A program made the position numbers and the translations under genes. The notes beneath the pieces were generated by a model. That model made no database searches. It saw nothing but the letters and a program-made list of their open reading frames with translations, and was not told the origin of the DNA. This document shows, piece by piece, positions 57,704-64,000 of a stretch of 64,000 nucleotides of DNA (the stretch's first letter is position 1; each line of letters starts with the position of its first letter). The stretch is from Eubacteriales bacterium (lineage in GTDB: Bacteria; Bacillota; Clostridia; Saccharofermentanales; DTU023), in assembly GCA_030537595.1 (NCBI GenBank), contig JAUNVR010000006.1, forward strand, positions 27,808 to 91,807. The letters are read 5' to 3'.

Positions 57704-59073
57704 GCTAATACCTCACTATCCTTTACTGTACCTTGCCTTAATAATTTTCCGTGCTGGCCAAATTTATAGAAAGCAAAGATTATTATTAGAATATCGCAGA
57801 CTGCCTGAACAAACCAGATAGAATGTCCTCCGAAAAGTTTTGGAATGATGAAAATTAATGGAGTAAAGAGAATCAAGCTTCTACCAACAATAATTAGACC
57901 GGCTGTTTTTGCATCACCAACAGATTGGAAATAGGTTCCTATCATGACCATGAAACCATATAAAAAGAAGGTTGAGAAAAATAGTCTGATTGGCCCTATT
58001 GCCTGCTGGATTAAAGCAGGATCATTAATAAAGAGCGAAATAACCTGGCGTGGAGCAAGTTGCACGGGCAGAAAGAAAATCATGGTAATCGCAAAGGCTA
58101 TTAGGATAAATTCGCGCCTACCCTGCAGGAGACGCTTATATTTTTTGGCCCCGAAATTAGTTCCAACATAAGGCTGAAAGCCCTGTGACATACCCCAAAG
58201 CGGGATAAAGGCAAACATTTGAATTCTGAGGAAGGCGCTCATCATAATACCGTAAGTATCGCCACCGTATTTAAAAGCCACATTGTAAAATAGGAGCTGT
58301 TGCACCATTCCGAAAATCTGCATGATCATGGCCGAGAGACCGACCGCTAGCATGCCTTTTACAATAGCGGGATTGGGCTTTGGCGCAGCTAGTTGAATGC
58401 CAGGGCTCCAGCGCTTGAAATAAATGACAGTCAGAACTGCCTGGAAAATCTGTGCCAGTATAGTCGCATAGGCTACAGCTGCGACTCCAATTTCCGGGAA
58501 AAGCAAGATGAAAATAGGGTCCAAAATGATATTCAAGATTGCACCAGCACCCATGATGCTCATCGCCTTAACCATTCTGCCCTCAGCTCGGATCAACATA
58601 TTCATCGACTGGGTGTAGTTAACAAATAATGAGCCCAAGAAAACTAGGCGGAGATACTCCGTACCCTGCCTTAAAATTTCACCCTCTGCACCACTCAAGC
58701 GGAGCAAGTAATTGGCTCCAAAAAAGCCTATTACTGTGGTCGCAAGCGAGGCAATAAGGATGAAAAAACTTACTGTCGGCAGAACGCTTTGGGCTGTTTC
58801 ATCATCGTCAGCACCAATCGCTCGACTGAGAATTGAAGCACCGCCCATCCCGAATAAAACGGTCAGGGAATTGTTAATTAAAGTAATCGGATAGGCAATA
58901 CCAATTGCGGCCATTGCCTCTTCACTAATCATCTTCCCGGCATAAATGCTATCCATGAAAGAATAGAGTGCAATTACTACCATCCCGACAATACCCGGAA
59001 CACAGAGCTTATTAAATAAATAAGCTGTGGGCTTAGTCAGAATTAAATCTCTTTGTTCATCTTTTTTTATCAT
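57688..59073 (-). CDS. MATE family efflux transporter
   Basis: Twelve-helix multidrug/toxin extrusion protein (461 aa), exchanging cationic or acidic compounds for Na+ or H+. KLCVPGIVGMVVIALYSFMDSIYAGK is a typical first helix pair; GMGGASILSRAIG and the second-half FGMVQQLLFYNVA and SQGFQPYVGTNFGAK blocks match the family. ATG 59073 is chosen with AAGGAAAGG upstream; the frame open to 59223 overlaps the upstream gene. It lies 26 bases after that gene and overlaps the choloylglycine hydrolase gene. Confidence 0.92.
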   Translation of the reverse strand: MIKKDEQRDLILTKPTAYLFNKLCVPGIVGMVVIALYSFMDSIYAGKMISEEAMAAIGIAYPITLINNSLTVLFGMGGASILSRAIGADDDETAQSVLPTVSFFILIASLATTVIGFFGANYLLRLSGAEGEILRQGTEYLRLVFLGSLFVNYTQSMNMLIRAEGRMVKAMSIMGAGAILNIILDPIFILLFPEIGVAAVAYATILAQIFQAVLTVIYFKRWSPGIQLAAPKPNPAIVKGMLAVGLSAMIMQIFGMVQQLLFYNVAFKYGGDTYGIMMSAFLRIQMFAFIPLWGMSQGFQPYVGTNFGAKKYKRLLQGRREFILIAFAITMIFFLPVQLAPRQVISLFINDPALIQQAIGPIRLFFSTFFLYGFMVMIGTYFQSVGDAKTAGLIIVGRSLILFTPLIFIIPKLFGGHSIWFVQAVCDILIIIFAFYKFGQHGKLLRQGTVKDSEVLACARQ

Positions 59074-59099
59074 TTTACTTTTACCTTTCCTTAAAAAAA

Positions 59100-59825
59100 C
59101 TATTTCACAGTGAGAAAATACCAAATCAGCAGAATGAGATAATAAGAGCTCATACCCAAATTGAAGGCCGCCCCGTTCAAGTAGGGGTGGAAGGGCTTGA
59201 ATTTTCTGACCAAGACAATCCACAGGGGGCTCAGGGTAAAGGGTGTGAGTAAGAGAAAGAAACGCGGCAATTCACTTTGGCCGAAAGCAATAAGCAAGGC
59301 AAAGAGAAACCAGCTAATACCAGTTAAGGCGATTGCCGGAAGCCATGAGAAATGAGTGGTTTTGCGGTAATTGTTTAAAAGCTTTGCCTGCCCTTGGCTA
59401 ATCCCGCGACCCGCTTGTTCTTCCTGATATAAATTTTTCGACAATGTTCCGATGAAATAAAAACCTGCGTGGGCTAGTGGCGAATAAGCGTACCCCATCA
59501 CCATCAAAATTAAAGCCGCGATCCGTACGCCCCTCCAGCCTGCTGTTGCGACCGCGCTTAATTGATAGACTGAAATAATTGAAAAGAACATCAAAGGAGC
59601 CGCATAATTCGCAATTAAAGCTCCCCATCTAAGACGTCTTTCAGAGCCTGGGAGCATGTAGGCAGCCATCGGTGGGTCTACAATTCCTTTATTTTCAAAG
59701 GCTTTGATTTTCTCCTGATCGTCCCCTGAGAAACCGACAATCAAAATATCTCCAATGACCCAAAAAATGCCTGCTAATAGTCCAGATAATATCGAATAAA
59801 ATAATAGATTATTTCCACTATTCAT
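59100..59825 (-). CDS. multi-pass membrane protein of unknown function
   Basis: 241 aa with about 6-7 hydrophobic segments; no enzyme motif visible. It vaguely resembles the DUF6796 type from memory, but I do not recognise it. It opens the membrane protein-MATE-choloylglycine hydrolase operon. GAGGGG lies 7 bases before ATG 59825 and is one arm of a 10-bp inverted repeat (59828-59889). Its function may be linked to the pump or hydrolase but cannot be stated. Confidence 0.65.
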   Translation of the reverse strand: MNSGNNLLFYSILSGLLAGIFWVIGDILIVGFSGDDQEKIKAFENKGIVDPPMAAYMLPGSERRLRWGALIANYAAPLMFFSIISVYQLSAVATAGWRGVRIAALILMVMGYAYSPLAHAGFYFIGTLSKNLYQEEQAGRGISQGQAKLLNNYRKTTHFSWLPAIALTGISWFLFALLIAFGQSELPRFFLLLTPFTLSPLWIVLVRKFKPFHPYLNGAAFNLGMSSYYLILLIWYFLTVK

Positions 59826-59827
59826 AA

Positions 59828-59898
59828 AGACCCCTCAATCTAAGCTAGAACAGAAGTTAGCATTCTCTAACTGTAATGCTGAGGGGTCTATATGTCAA
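59828..59898 (-). promoter_or_regulatory. promoter with nested palindromes ahead of the MATE operon
   Basis: Minus strand: TTGACA (59898-59893), 17-bp spacer, TACAGT (59875-59870). AGTTAG-N6-CTAACT (59855-59872) overlaps the -10 edge, the position of TetR-type operators. An outer 10-bp inverted repeat, AGACCCCTCA (59828-59837) / TGAGGGGTCT (59880-59889), places one arm in the promoter spacer and the other on the ribosome site. AGCATT and AATGCT also pair around the inner repeat. Confidence 0.55.
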
Positions 59899-59964
59899 TT
59901 AAATAACGCAGCTAAAATAAGCTTTCGCCTCAATCTAAACATTCATAAACTGCTATGTATTTTC

Positions 59965-60474
59965 TTATCGCGCCAGACTTTCCTCTATGGCTCCTATCAC
60001 AAAGAGATGAAAATCTTTTTTTGGGTATACCTTTTCGCACAGTTCTCGATCATAAAACTTAGCTTCAGAGATCATATCTGCGTAGAGTTTGCGACAGTTT
60101 AAAACTAAACGAGCTTCTGAAAAATAGGGAATCTTTAATTCTCCTCTGATCGGAGTCAAGTTCTGAAGTTCAATTTTAGGCTCATCGCGACCTGATACTG
60201 TACCCATATACTTCAGCATCTCGGCGTATTTTTCCGGATCAAAAAAGTTTAAGGAAAAGCGCTCGCCCGCTTGAATAAACTCGTAGGTGTAGCGCTGTGG
60301 ACGCACAAAAACACTTGCAACATTATGGCCCCAAAGATGGCCTAGACTGCCCCACTGTGCGGTCATCGCATTAAGTGATCCATCAGGCTTTTCTGCCAAG
60401 AGCAAAAAGAAGTCATCCTCGATTAATTTGAAAACGTTTTCTGTAAAGTCCTTGTTCTTGATTTTCTTTAACAT
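59965..60474 (-). CDS. flavin reductase-like (flavoredoxin-type) protein
   Basis: 169-aa FMN-binding split-barrel protein. NAMTAQWGSLGHLWGHNVASVFVRPQRYTYEFI is the typical flavin reductase-like N-terminal half (key: MTAxWG, RPxRxT), and GERFSLNFF follows. May transfer electrons between FMN and a partner protein. AGAGG lies 6 bases before ATG 60474. It is 45 bases downstream of the ParB-like/GNAT gene on the same strand. Confidence 0.8.
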   Translation of the reverse strand: MLKKIKNKDFTENVFKLIEDDFFLLLAEKPDGSLNAMTAQWGSLGHLWGHNVASVFVRPQRYTYEFIQAGERFSLNFFDPEKYAEMLKYMGTVSGRDEPKIELQNLTPIRGELKIPYFSEARLVLNCRKLYADMISEAKFYDRELCEKVYPKKDFHLFVIGAIEESLAR

Positions 60475-60519
60475 AATTAACCTCTCTAGAATTCTTTCTA
60501 TCTTTGCTTCTAGGATAGT

Positions 60520-61530
60520 TTATTTTCTGGCAATATACCAATAATCCTGGCCAGTAAAACCACAGTTGCGGTAAAGCTTTTCAGGCTTCGTAGGATTATC
60601 TAAATCACCAGAAACTGTCGCAAAATATGCCCCAAATGACTTCAGCCTGCAAAGGGCTGTATTGACTAGAGCTTTGCCTAAGCCCTTACCGCGATATTCT
60701 GGTAAGACCTGAATCCATTCTAAAATTCCTTCATTATACAGGCGATCAAACTCGACTATGGCCAAGGCTACACGCTTATTTCGCTCAGTATCAACTATCC
60801 AAAACCACAAGGAGGGCATGAAAACTGGACGGTTCCTCCACTTTTCAATCTCCTTTGTATTCAGTCTAATTCCCTGGTCGTGGTAGATGTAGTTTAGGAA
60901 CTGTCCAACCTGGTCAGGCCAGCGAGTTTTAGTGAAATCAAGCTCCTGTATAGAGAAGCCCTCCGCTAAGTCAGTCTTTTCAAGATCTTCTAGGTCATGG
61001 TAAAGGCGAAAGAAGCGTTGCACAGAAAGGTATGCTGACTTACTCTCATCAGATAAACCCTCCCAGTCAGATGAATGAAAGACATTTAGGCCCATCGGCT
61101 TTGGCCAGGAGAGCTCTTTCCATAAAGGTAATGAAGAATAGGCACAAGGATTTTTCAAATACTCCCTATGCTGCTGGATATGGTCGCAAAATACCGGCCA
61201 TAAATTCACAAACTCCTCATGGGGTCTGAGTTGGGGTAAAAGCATCCTCGGGGTCATAATGCCCATATCTTCAGCCGCCCTAATGCACATCCGATATAGC
61301 TCCCAGTCTAATTCAGCGGTCTCCTCAACACATGGGAGGGCTCGGTAGCCTCTACGTAGAAGGACCGCCGCTCGATGATGACCGTCAGTCATCACCAACT
61401 TGCCATCCAGGCGTTTCAGCGGTATTGGCTCCATTTTATTTAAATCAAAATTTTTCTCGAGAGCCAGAACTCGATCTATGTCTAAATACAACTGGCTGAC
61501 TTGTAATTTACTTTGCAAAATCCACTGCAC
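60520..61530 (-). CDS. ParB-like domain fused to GNAT acetyltransferase
   Basis: A 336-aa protein with two parts. The N-terminal third contains PIPLKRLDGKLVMTDGHHRAAVLLRRGY (about residues 36-65), the ParB/sulfiredoxin-like motif (DGHHRAxxxxxxG). The C-terminal third is a GNAT domain with IQVLPEYRGKGLGKALVN (acetyl-CoA loop R-G-K-G-L-G) and LYRNCGFTGQDYWY. The middle 150 residues are unrecognised. GTG 61530 is preceded by GAGG at 8 bases. Function unknown; possibly nucleotide-linked sensing plus acetylation. Confidence 0.75.
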   Translation of the reverse strand: MQWILQSKLQVSQLYLDIDRVLALEKNFDLNKMEPIPLKRLDGKLVMTDGHHRAAVLLRRGYRALPCVEETAELDWELYRMCIRAAEDMGIMTPRMLLPQLRPHEEFVNLWPVFCDHIQQHREYLKNPCAYSSLPLWKELSWPKPMGLNVFHSSDWEGLSDESKSAYLSVQRFFRLYHDLEDLEKTDLAEGFSIQELDFTKTRWPDQVGQFLNYIYHDQGIRLNTKEIEKWRNRPVFMPSLWFWIVDTERNKRVALAIVEFDRLYNEGILEWIQVLPEYRGKGLGKALVNTALCRLKSFGAYFATVSGDLDNPTKPEKLYRNCGFTGQDYWYIARK

Positions 61531-61610
61531 TCTGAAACCTCAACTTTTATCCTTATTCTGCTTATAAATCTACTAAAGGATGCAGCGTAAAAGCAAATCC
61601 AAAATGAAAT

Positions 61611-61648
61611 AAAAGGACCGTTAGGAGATTATTTCCTAACGGCCTTTT
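61611..61648 (-). terminator. intrinsic terminator of the nucleoside-salvage operon
   Basis: Stem CCGTTAGGA (61618-61626) / TCCTAACGG (61634-61642), extended by AAAAGG/CCTTTT with one bulged A; minus-strand T-rich tract follows. It lies 39 bases after the ribokinase stop. Confidence 0.88.
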
Positions 61649-61686
61649 CAAACTTTTTATGGAAGCAATCAAACAGTGGCTAAGAG

Positions 61687-62619
61687 CTAGCACTGGAGAT
61701 TAATCAGTTCTTCTCTTAAAGGTATGCTTGGAGCCGCTCCGGCTTTCCCAACAGCTAAGCCAGCTGCGATTGAAGCAATTTTGAGCGCTCTCTGGTAGTC
61801 TTCTTGCTCTAACATGGCTGCTATGAAGTAGCCAGTAAAAGTATCCCCTGCTGCAGTTGTGTCTACTACCTTATTCTTATAAGCAGCCTGACGGAAAACT
61901 TCTCCGTGCTGATTTATCAGCATAGATCCTTCGCTACCTAAAGTTAAGACGACTGTTAATCTAGGGTACAACTCATGTAATTTCTGCAAAATGCTGTGGA
62001 ATATTTTGTCATCAGCTAGAGTATTATTTAGATTAAGCGTTATTCCAACATTTTCTAAAAGTCCTGCAGCCTCATGCTCATTTAATAGCAGGATATCAAT
62101 ATCGGCTAAATCTAAAGCTAAAACCCGCTTATTTAAGGGCGACGGATTCAAGGTGATTATTAAACCTATTTTCTTTGCTTCTGCAATAATCAACTCATTA
62201 GCATCGATCTCATTTTGCAGCAGCAAAATATCCCCTTTTGAGAATTTGCTCATTACAGATTCTATATATTTCAAGGTATTGCCGTGATTACTACCCGGAT
62301 AAATCACTATGCAATTTTTGCCATTGGCATCAACCTGAATAATCGCATGACCACTCTCCTTCTCTCTACGTTCGAGAAGCTCAGTTTTAACTTGCGCCTC
62401 AGCTAAGGTGGATTCAAGTAGTCCGGCATCGAAACCCAGGCCACCTGCCATATAAACCTCGGCACCTGCTCTGGCCAATGCAATAGACTGGTTTAAGCCT
62501 TTTCCCCCGGGATAAGTGTTCATTTCTAATGCAGAAATTGTCTCGCCCTCGCGAACAATCTTTTCAACCGAATATACCTTGTCTAGATTGAGCGAACCAA
62601 AATTCAAAACCTTTGTCAT
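61687..62619 (-). CDS. rbsK: ribokinase
   Basis: PfkB-family sugar kinase (310 aa) phosphorylating D-ribose at O5. The N-terminal substrate motif NTYPGGKGLNQSIALARAG and the C-terminal DTTAAGDTFTGYF (anion hole and catalytic Asp, family DTxGAGD) are both intact. AGGAG lies before ATG 62619. With the nucleoside hydrolase just upstream (16-base gap), it would capture ribose released from nucleosides. Confidence 0.93.
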   Translation of the reverse strand: MTKVLNFGSLNLDKVYSVEKIVREGETISALEMNTYPGGKGLNQSIALARAGAEVYMAGGLGFDAGLLESTLAEAQVKTELLERREKESGHAIIQVDANGKNCIVIYPGSNHGNTLKYIESVMSKFSKGDILLLQNEIDANELIIAEAKKIGLIITLNPSPLNKRVLALDLADIDILLLNEHEAAGLLENVGITLNLNNTLADDKIFHSILQKLHELYPRLTVVLTLGSEGSMLINQHGEVFRQAAYKNKVVDTTAAGDTFTGYFIAAMLEQEDYQRALKIASIAAGLAVGKAGAAPSIPLREELINLQC

Positions 62620-62635
62620 GAGATACTCCTATGAG

Positions 62636-63577
62636 CTAATCGTATTGTCTTAAGCCTTCCTCCAAGATGTCCCAGAAGAGTTCTGTATTTAACTTTACAC
62701 CAACCTTAGCATTTGGCTCTTCCTTATTCACGTTATAGAAATCACAAATAGTTTGGCCGTAACAATTTTCACTACGAATTTCAACCTTAACTCTCATATC
62801 TTTTGTCTCTACGCAGTCAGGATTGATGAGATAAGCAATGCAAGTAGGATCATGGAGTGGAGCTCCATCCCAGCCAAAAATTCTCTTTTGTGTTTCATTG
62901 AAAAAGCCCATCATATCCGAGAAAAGTTTTGATGCTTTATTATCAATTTTTCTCATTCTCTCCACTATTGATGGATAGCATAAAGCTTGTCTCGTCAGGT
63001 CAAGGCCCATCATCACAATCGGGGCACCAGACTCAAAGACAACATGGGCAGCCTCAGCGTCAACGTAGATATTAAATTCAGCAACAGGTGTCGTATTGCC
63101 TAATTGATATGCTCCACCCATTAATACTATTTCCTTTATTTTGGGAACAATATCGGGAGCAAGACGCATAGCCATTGCGATATTGGTCAATGGTCCAGTA
63201 GGTACGAGTGTAATATCCCCATCAGACTTGCGTAGTGTCTCAACTATAAATTGAACTGCATGCTCTTTTTCCGCCTCAATTTCAAGCTCTGAAAATACCG
63301 GTCCATCTAAGCCTGATTTACCATGGATGTCATCAGCTATTACCTGGCTTTGTCGTATCATAGGAATTCCGCAACCTGCATAAACTGGAACATCTAAGCC
63401 AAGATGCTGCACTAGATGCAGAGCATTATTCAAAGTTTTATCAAGTGTCTGATTGCCTGAAACTACAGTAATACCTAATAAGTCTATAGCAGGGTGTTTC
63501 CCAGCTAATTCTATTGCTACAGCATCATCATGCCCCGGATCACAATCCAAAATAATCTTTCTCGCCTTAGTATTCAT
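62636..63577 (-). CDS. inosine/uridine-preferring nucleoside hydrolase
   Basis: Cleaves ribonucleosides to ribose and base (313 aa). The calcium-binding signature DCDPGHDDAVAI lies at the N-terminus; LVPTGPLTNIAMA, AEFNIYVDAEAAHVVFES and GAPLHDPTCIAYL (His-Asp catalytic region) follow. AAAGGAG is 6 bases before ATG 63577. First gene of the nucleoside-salvage operon, divergent from a LacI regulator with a candidate operator at 63617-63632. Base preference cannot be read from sequence alone. Confidence 0.94.
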   Translation of the reverse strand: MNTKARKIILDCDPGHDDAVAIELAGKHPAIDLLGITVVSGNQTLDKTLNNALHLVQHLGLDVPVYAGCGIPMIRQSQVIADDIHGKSGLDGPVFSELEIEAEKEHAVQFIVETLRKSDGDITLVPTGPLTNIAMAMRLAPDIVPKIKEIVLMGGAYQLGNTTPVAEFNIYVDAEAAHVVFESGAPIVMMGLDLTRQALCYPSIVERMRKIDNKASKLFSDMMGFFNETQKRIFGWDGAPLHDPTCIAYLINPDCVETKDMRVKVEIRSENCYGQTICDFYNVNKEEPNAKVGVKLNTELFWDILEEGLRQYD

Positions 63578-63616
63578 TGAATCTCCTTTAATCTTTTACA
63601 AAATTAATAAGTTGGT

Positions 63617-63632
63617 AGTAAAACCTTTTACT
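63617..63632. promoter_or_regulatory. candidate LacI-family operator
   Basis: AGTAAAACCTTTTACT: perfect 7-base inverted arms around a central CC, 40 bases upstream of the nucleoside hydrolase ATG. RbsR/LacI-type operators often have this AT-rich form around a central CG. Confidence 0.45.
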
Positions 63633-63831
63633 CCGTAATGTTATCCATTTAGAAGAGCTTTTACAAGATAGTTCCATTATGGAAGATAAATTCATCAATT
63701 GCTACAAGCAAAGAGAACTTTTATTAGCAAAATAGCCATAAAGTTTACTCCAGTTTTTATAATTTACGAAACAAGCTCGACTAAATATCAGTATAATAGA
63801 GCTGGAGCTTAAAATTATTCGGAGGCAGAAA

Positions 63832-64000
63832 ATGAGGGTAACTATAAAACAAATTGCAGAAGCGAGTGGTGTTTCAATGACTACCGTTTCTTTAATTCTT
63901 AATGGCAAGGGTGAGCGCTTTGCCGAAGAGACAAAGGCTCGTGTGCAGAAGGCCGCAAAAGATTTACGTTATCGTCCGAATAAATTAGCCGCCGGATTAA
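63832..64000 (+). CDS. LacI-family transcriptional regulator, N-terminal part
   Basis: Open to the window end (56 complete codons). The DNA-binding domain is clear: VTIKQIAEASGVSMTTVSLILNGKG with the VSMTTVSLILN recognition helix, then ARVQKAAKDLRYRPNKLA (hinge, with Leu in the minor-groove wedge position). GGAGG lies 6-7 bases before ATG 63832, and TATAAT at 63792-63797 is a likely -10. Divergent from the nucleoside hydrolase-ribokinase operon, so it probably represses that operon and perhaps itself; the effector domain is not in view. Confidence 0.9.
   Translation, partial: MRVTIKQIAEASGVSMTTVSLILNGKGERFAEETKARVQKAAKDLRYRPNKLAAGL

Noticed and set aside
63702..63908. Short minus-strand open frame opposite the LacI start
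   Set aside because: The plus-strand LacI helix-turn-helix is unmistakable, so this is a shadow.

Overview
ORGANISM. The window looks like chromosomal DNA of a Gram-positive, anaerobic Firmicute of the class Clostridia. I base this on strong AGGAGG-type ribosome sites, an oxygen-sensitive class III ribonucleotide reductase (nrdDG), a HemZ-type radical-SAM enzyme, a type-2 isoleucyl-tRNA synthetase, a CbADH/TbADH-like secondary alcohol dehydrogenase, a FemX-type peptidoglycan bridge enzyme, and an ATP synthase c subunit with a sodium-binding signature. G+C is moderate by eye. A GH29 fucosidase and a choloylglycine-hydrolase-family enzyme would suit an animal-associated habitat, but that is inference. 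I cannot name the species. LAYOUT. 0-5.2 kb: DEAD-box helicase (+), facing murJ, a CitG-like protein and a P-loop/AlaX-like protein (-). 5.2-7.5 kb: fucosidase and cutC (+). 7.5-13.1 kb (-): ileS-queT-rsmC-like-ispF, preceded by a GNAT gene. 13.1-14.1 kb: metallophosphoesterase (+). 14.1-20.4 kb (-): alcohol dehydrogenase, then pgeF-pepF-DUF1624-hemZ. 20.5-22.5 kb (+): M18 aminopeptidase and a small membrane coiled-coil protein. 22.5-31.1 kb (-): a complete F-type ATP synthase operon ending in a femX-like gene. 31.1-34 kb (-): nrdD-nrdG behind a 28-bp palindrome resembling an NrdR box. 34-53 kb (-): three related secreted proteins of unknown function, interleaved with trkA-trkH, a DUF2284 protein, an ADP-ribosylglycohydrolase, a DJ-1 protein and a cca-sirC-hemC-cobA/hemD-hemB operon; cbiL (+) faces hemB. 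53-56 kb: cold-shock gene and divergent pdxR/pdxS. 56-60 kb (-): a cyclophilin lipoprotein, then a membrane protein-MATE-choloylglycine hydrolase operon behind a palindrome-rich control region. 60-64 kb: flavin reductase-like gene, ParB-like/GNAT fusion, nucleoside hydrolase-ribokinase operon (-), and a divergent LacI regulator (+) cut by the window end. HOW THE GENES WORK TOGETHER. The hem genes convert porphobilinogen precursors through uroporphyrinogen III and precorrin-2 towards siroheme and cobalamin; cbiL takes the first cobalamin-specific step. Nucleoside hydrolase and ribokinase form a nucleoside-ribose salvage unit, probably under the adjacent LacI protein. The most unusual content is the family of three secreted proteins, built from one or two copies of a module of roughly 330-400 residues with a DUF3298/RsiV-like strand motif and a recurrent 'IPR...A.L' strand. 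No tRNA, rRNA, CRISPR array, insertion sequence or prophage was seen, and no stretch over 300 bases lacks a gene.
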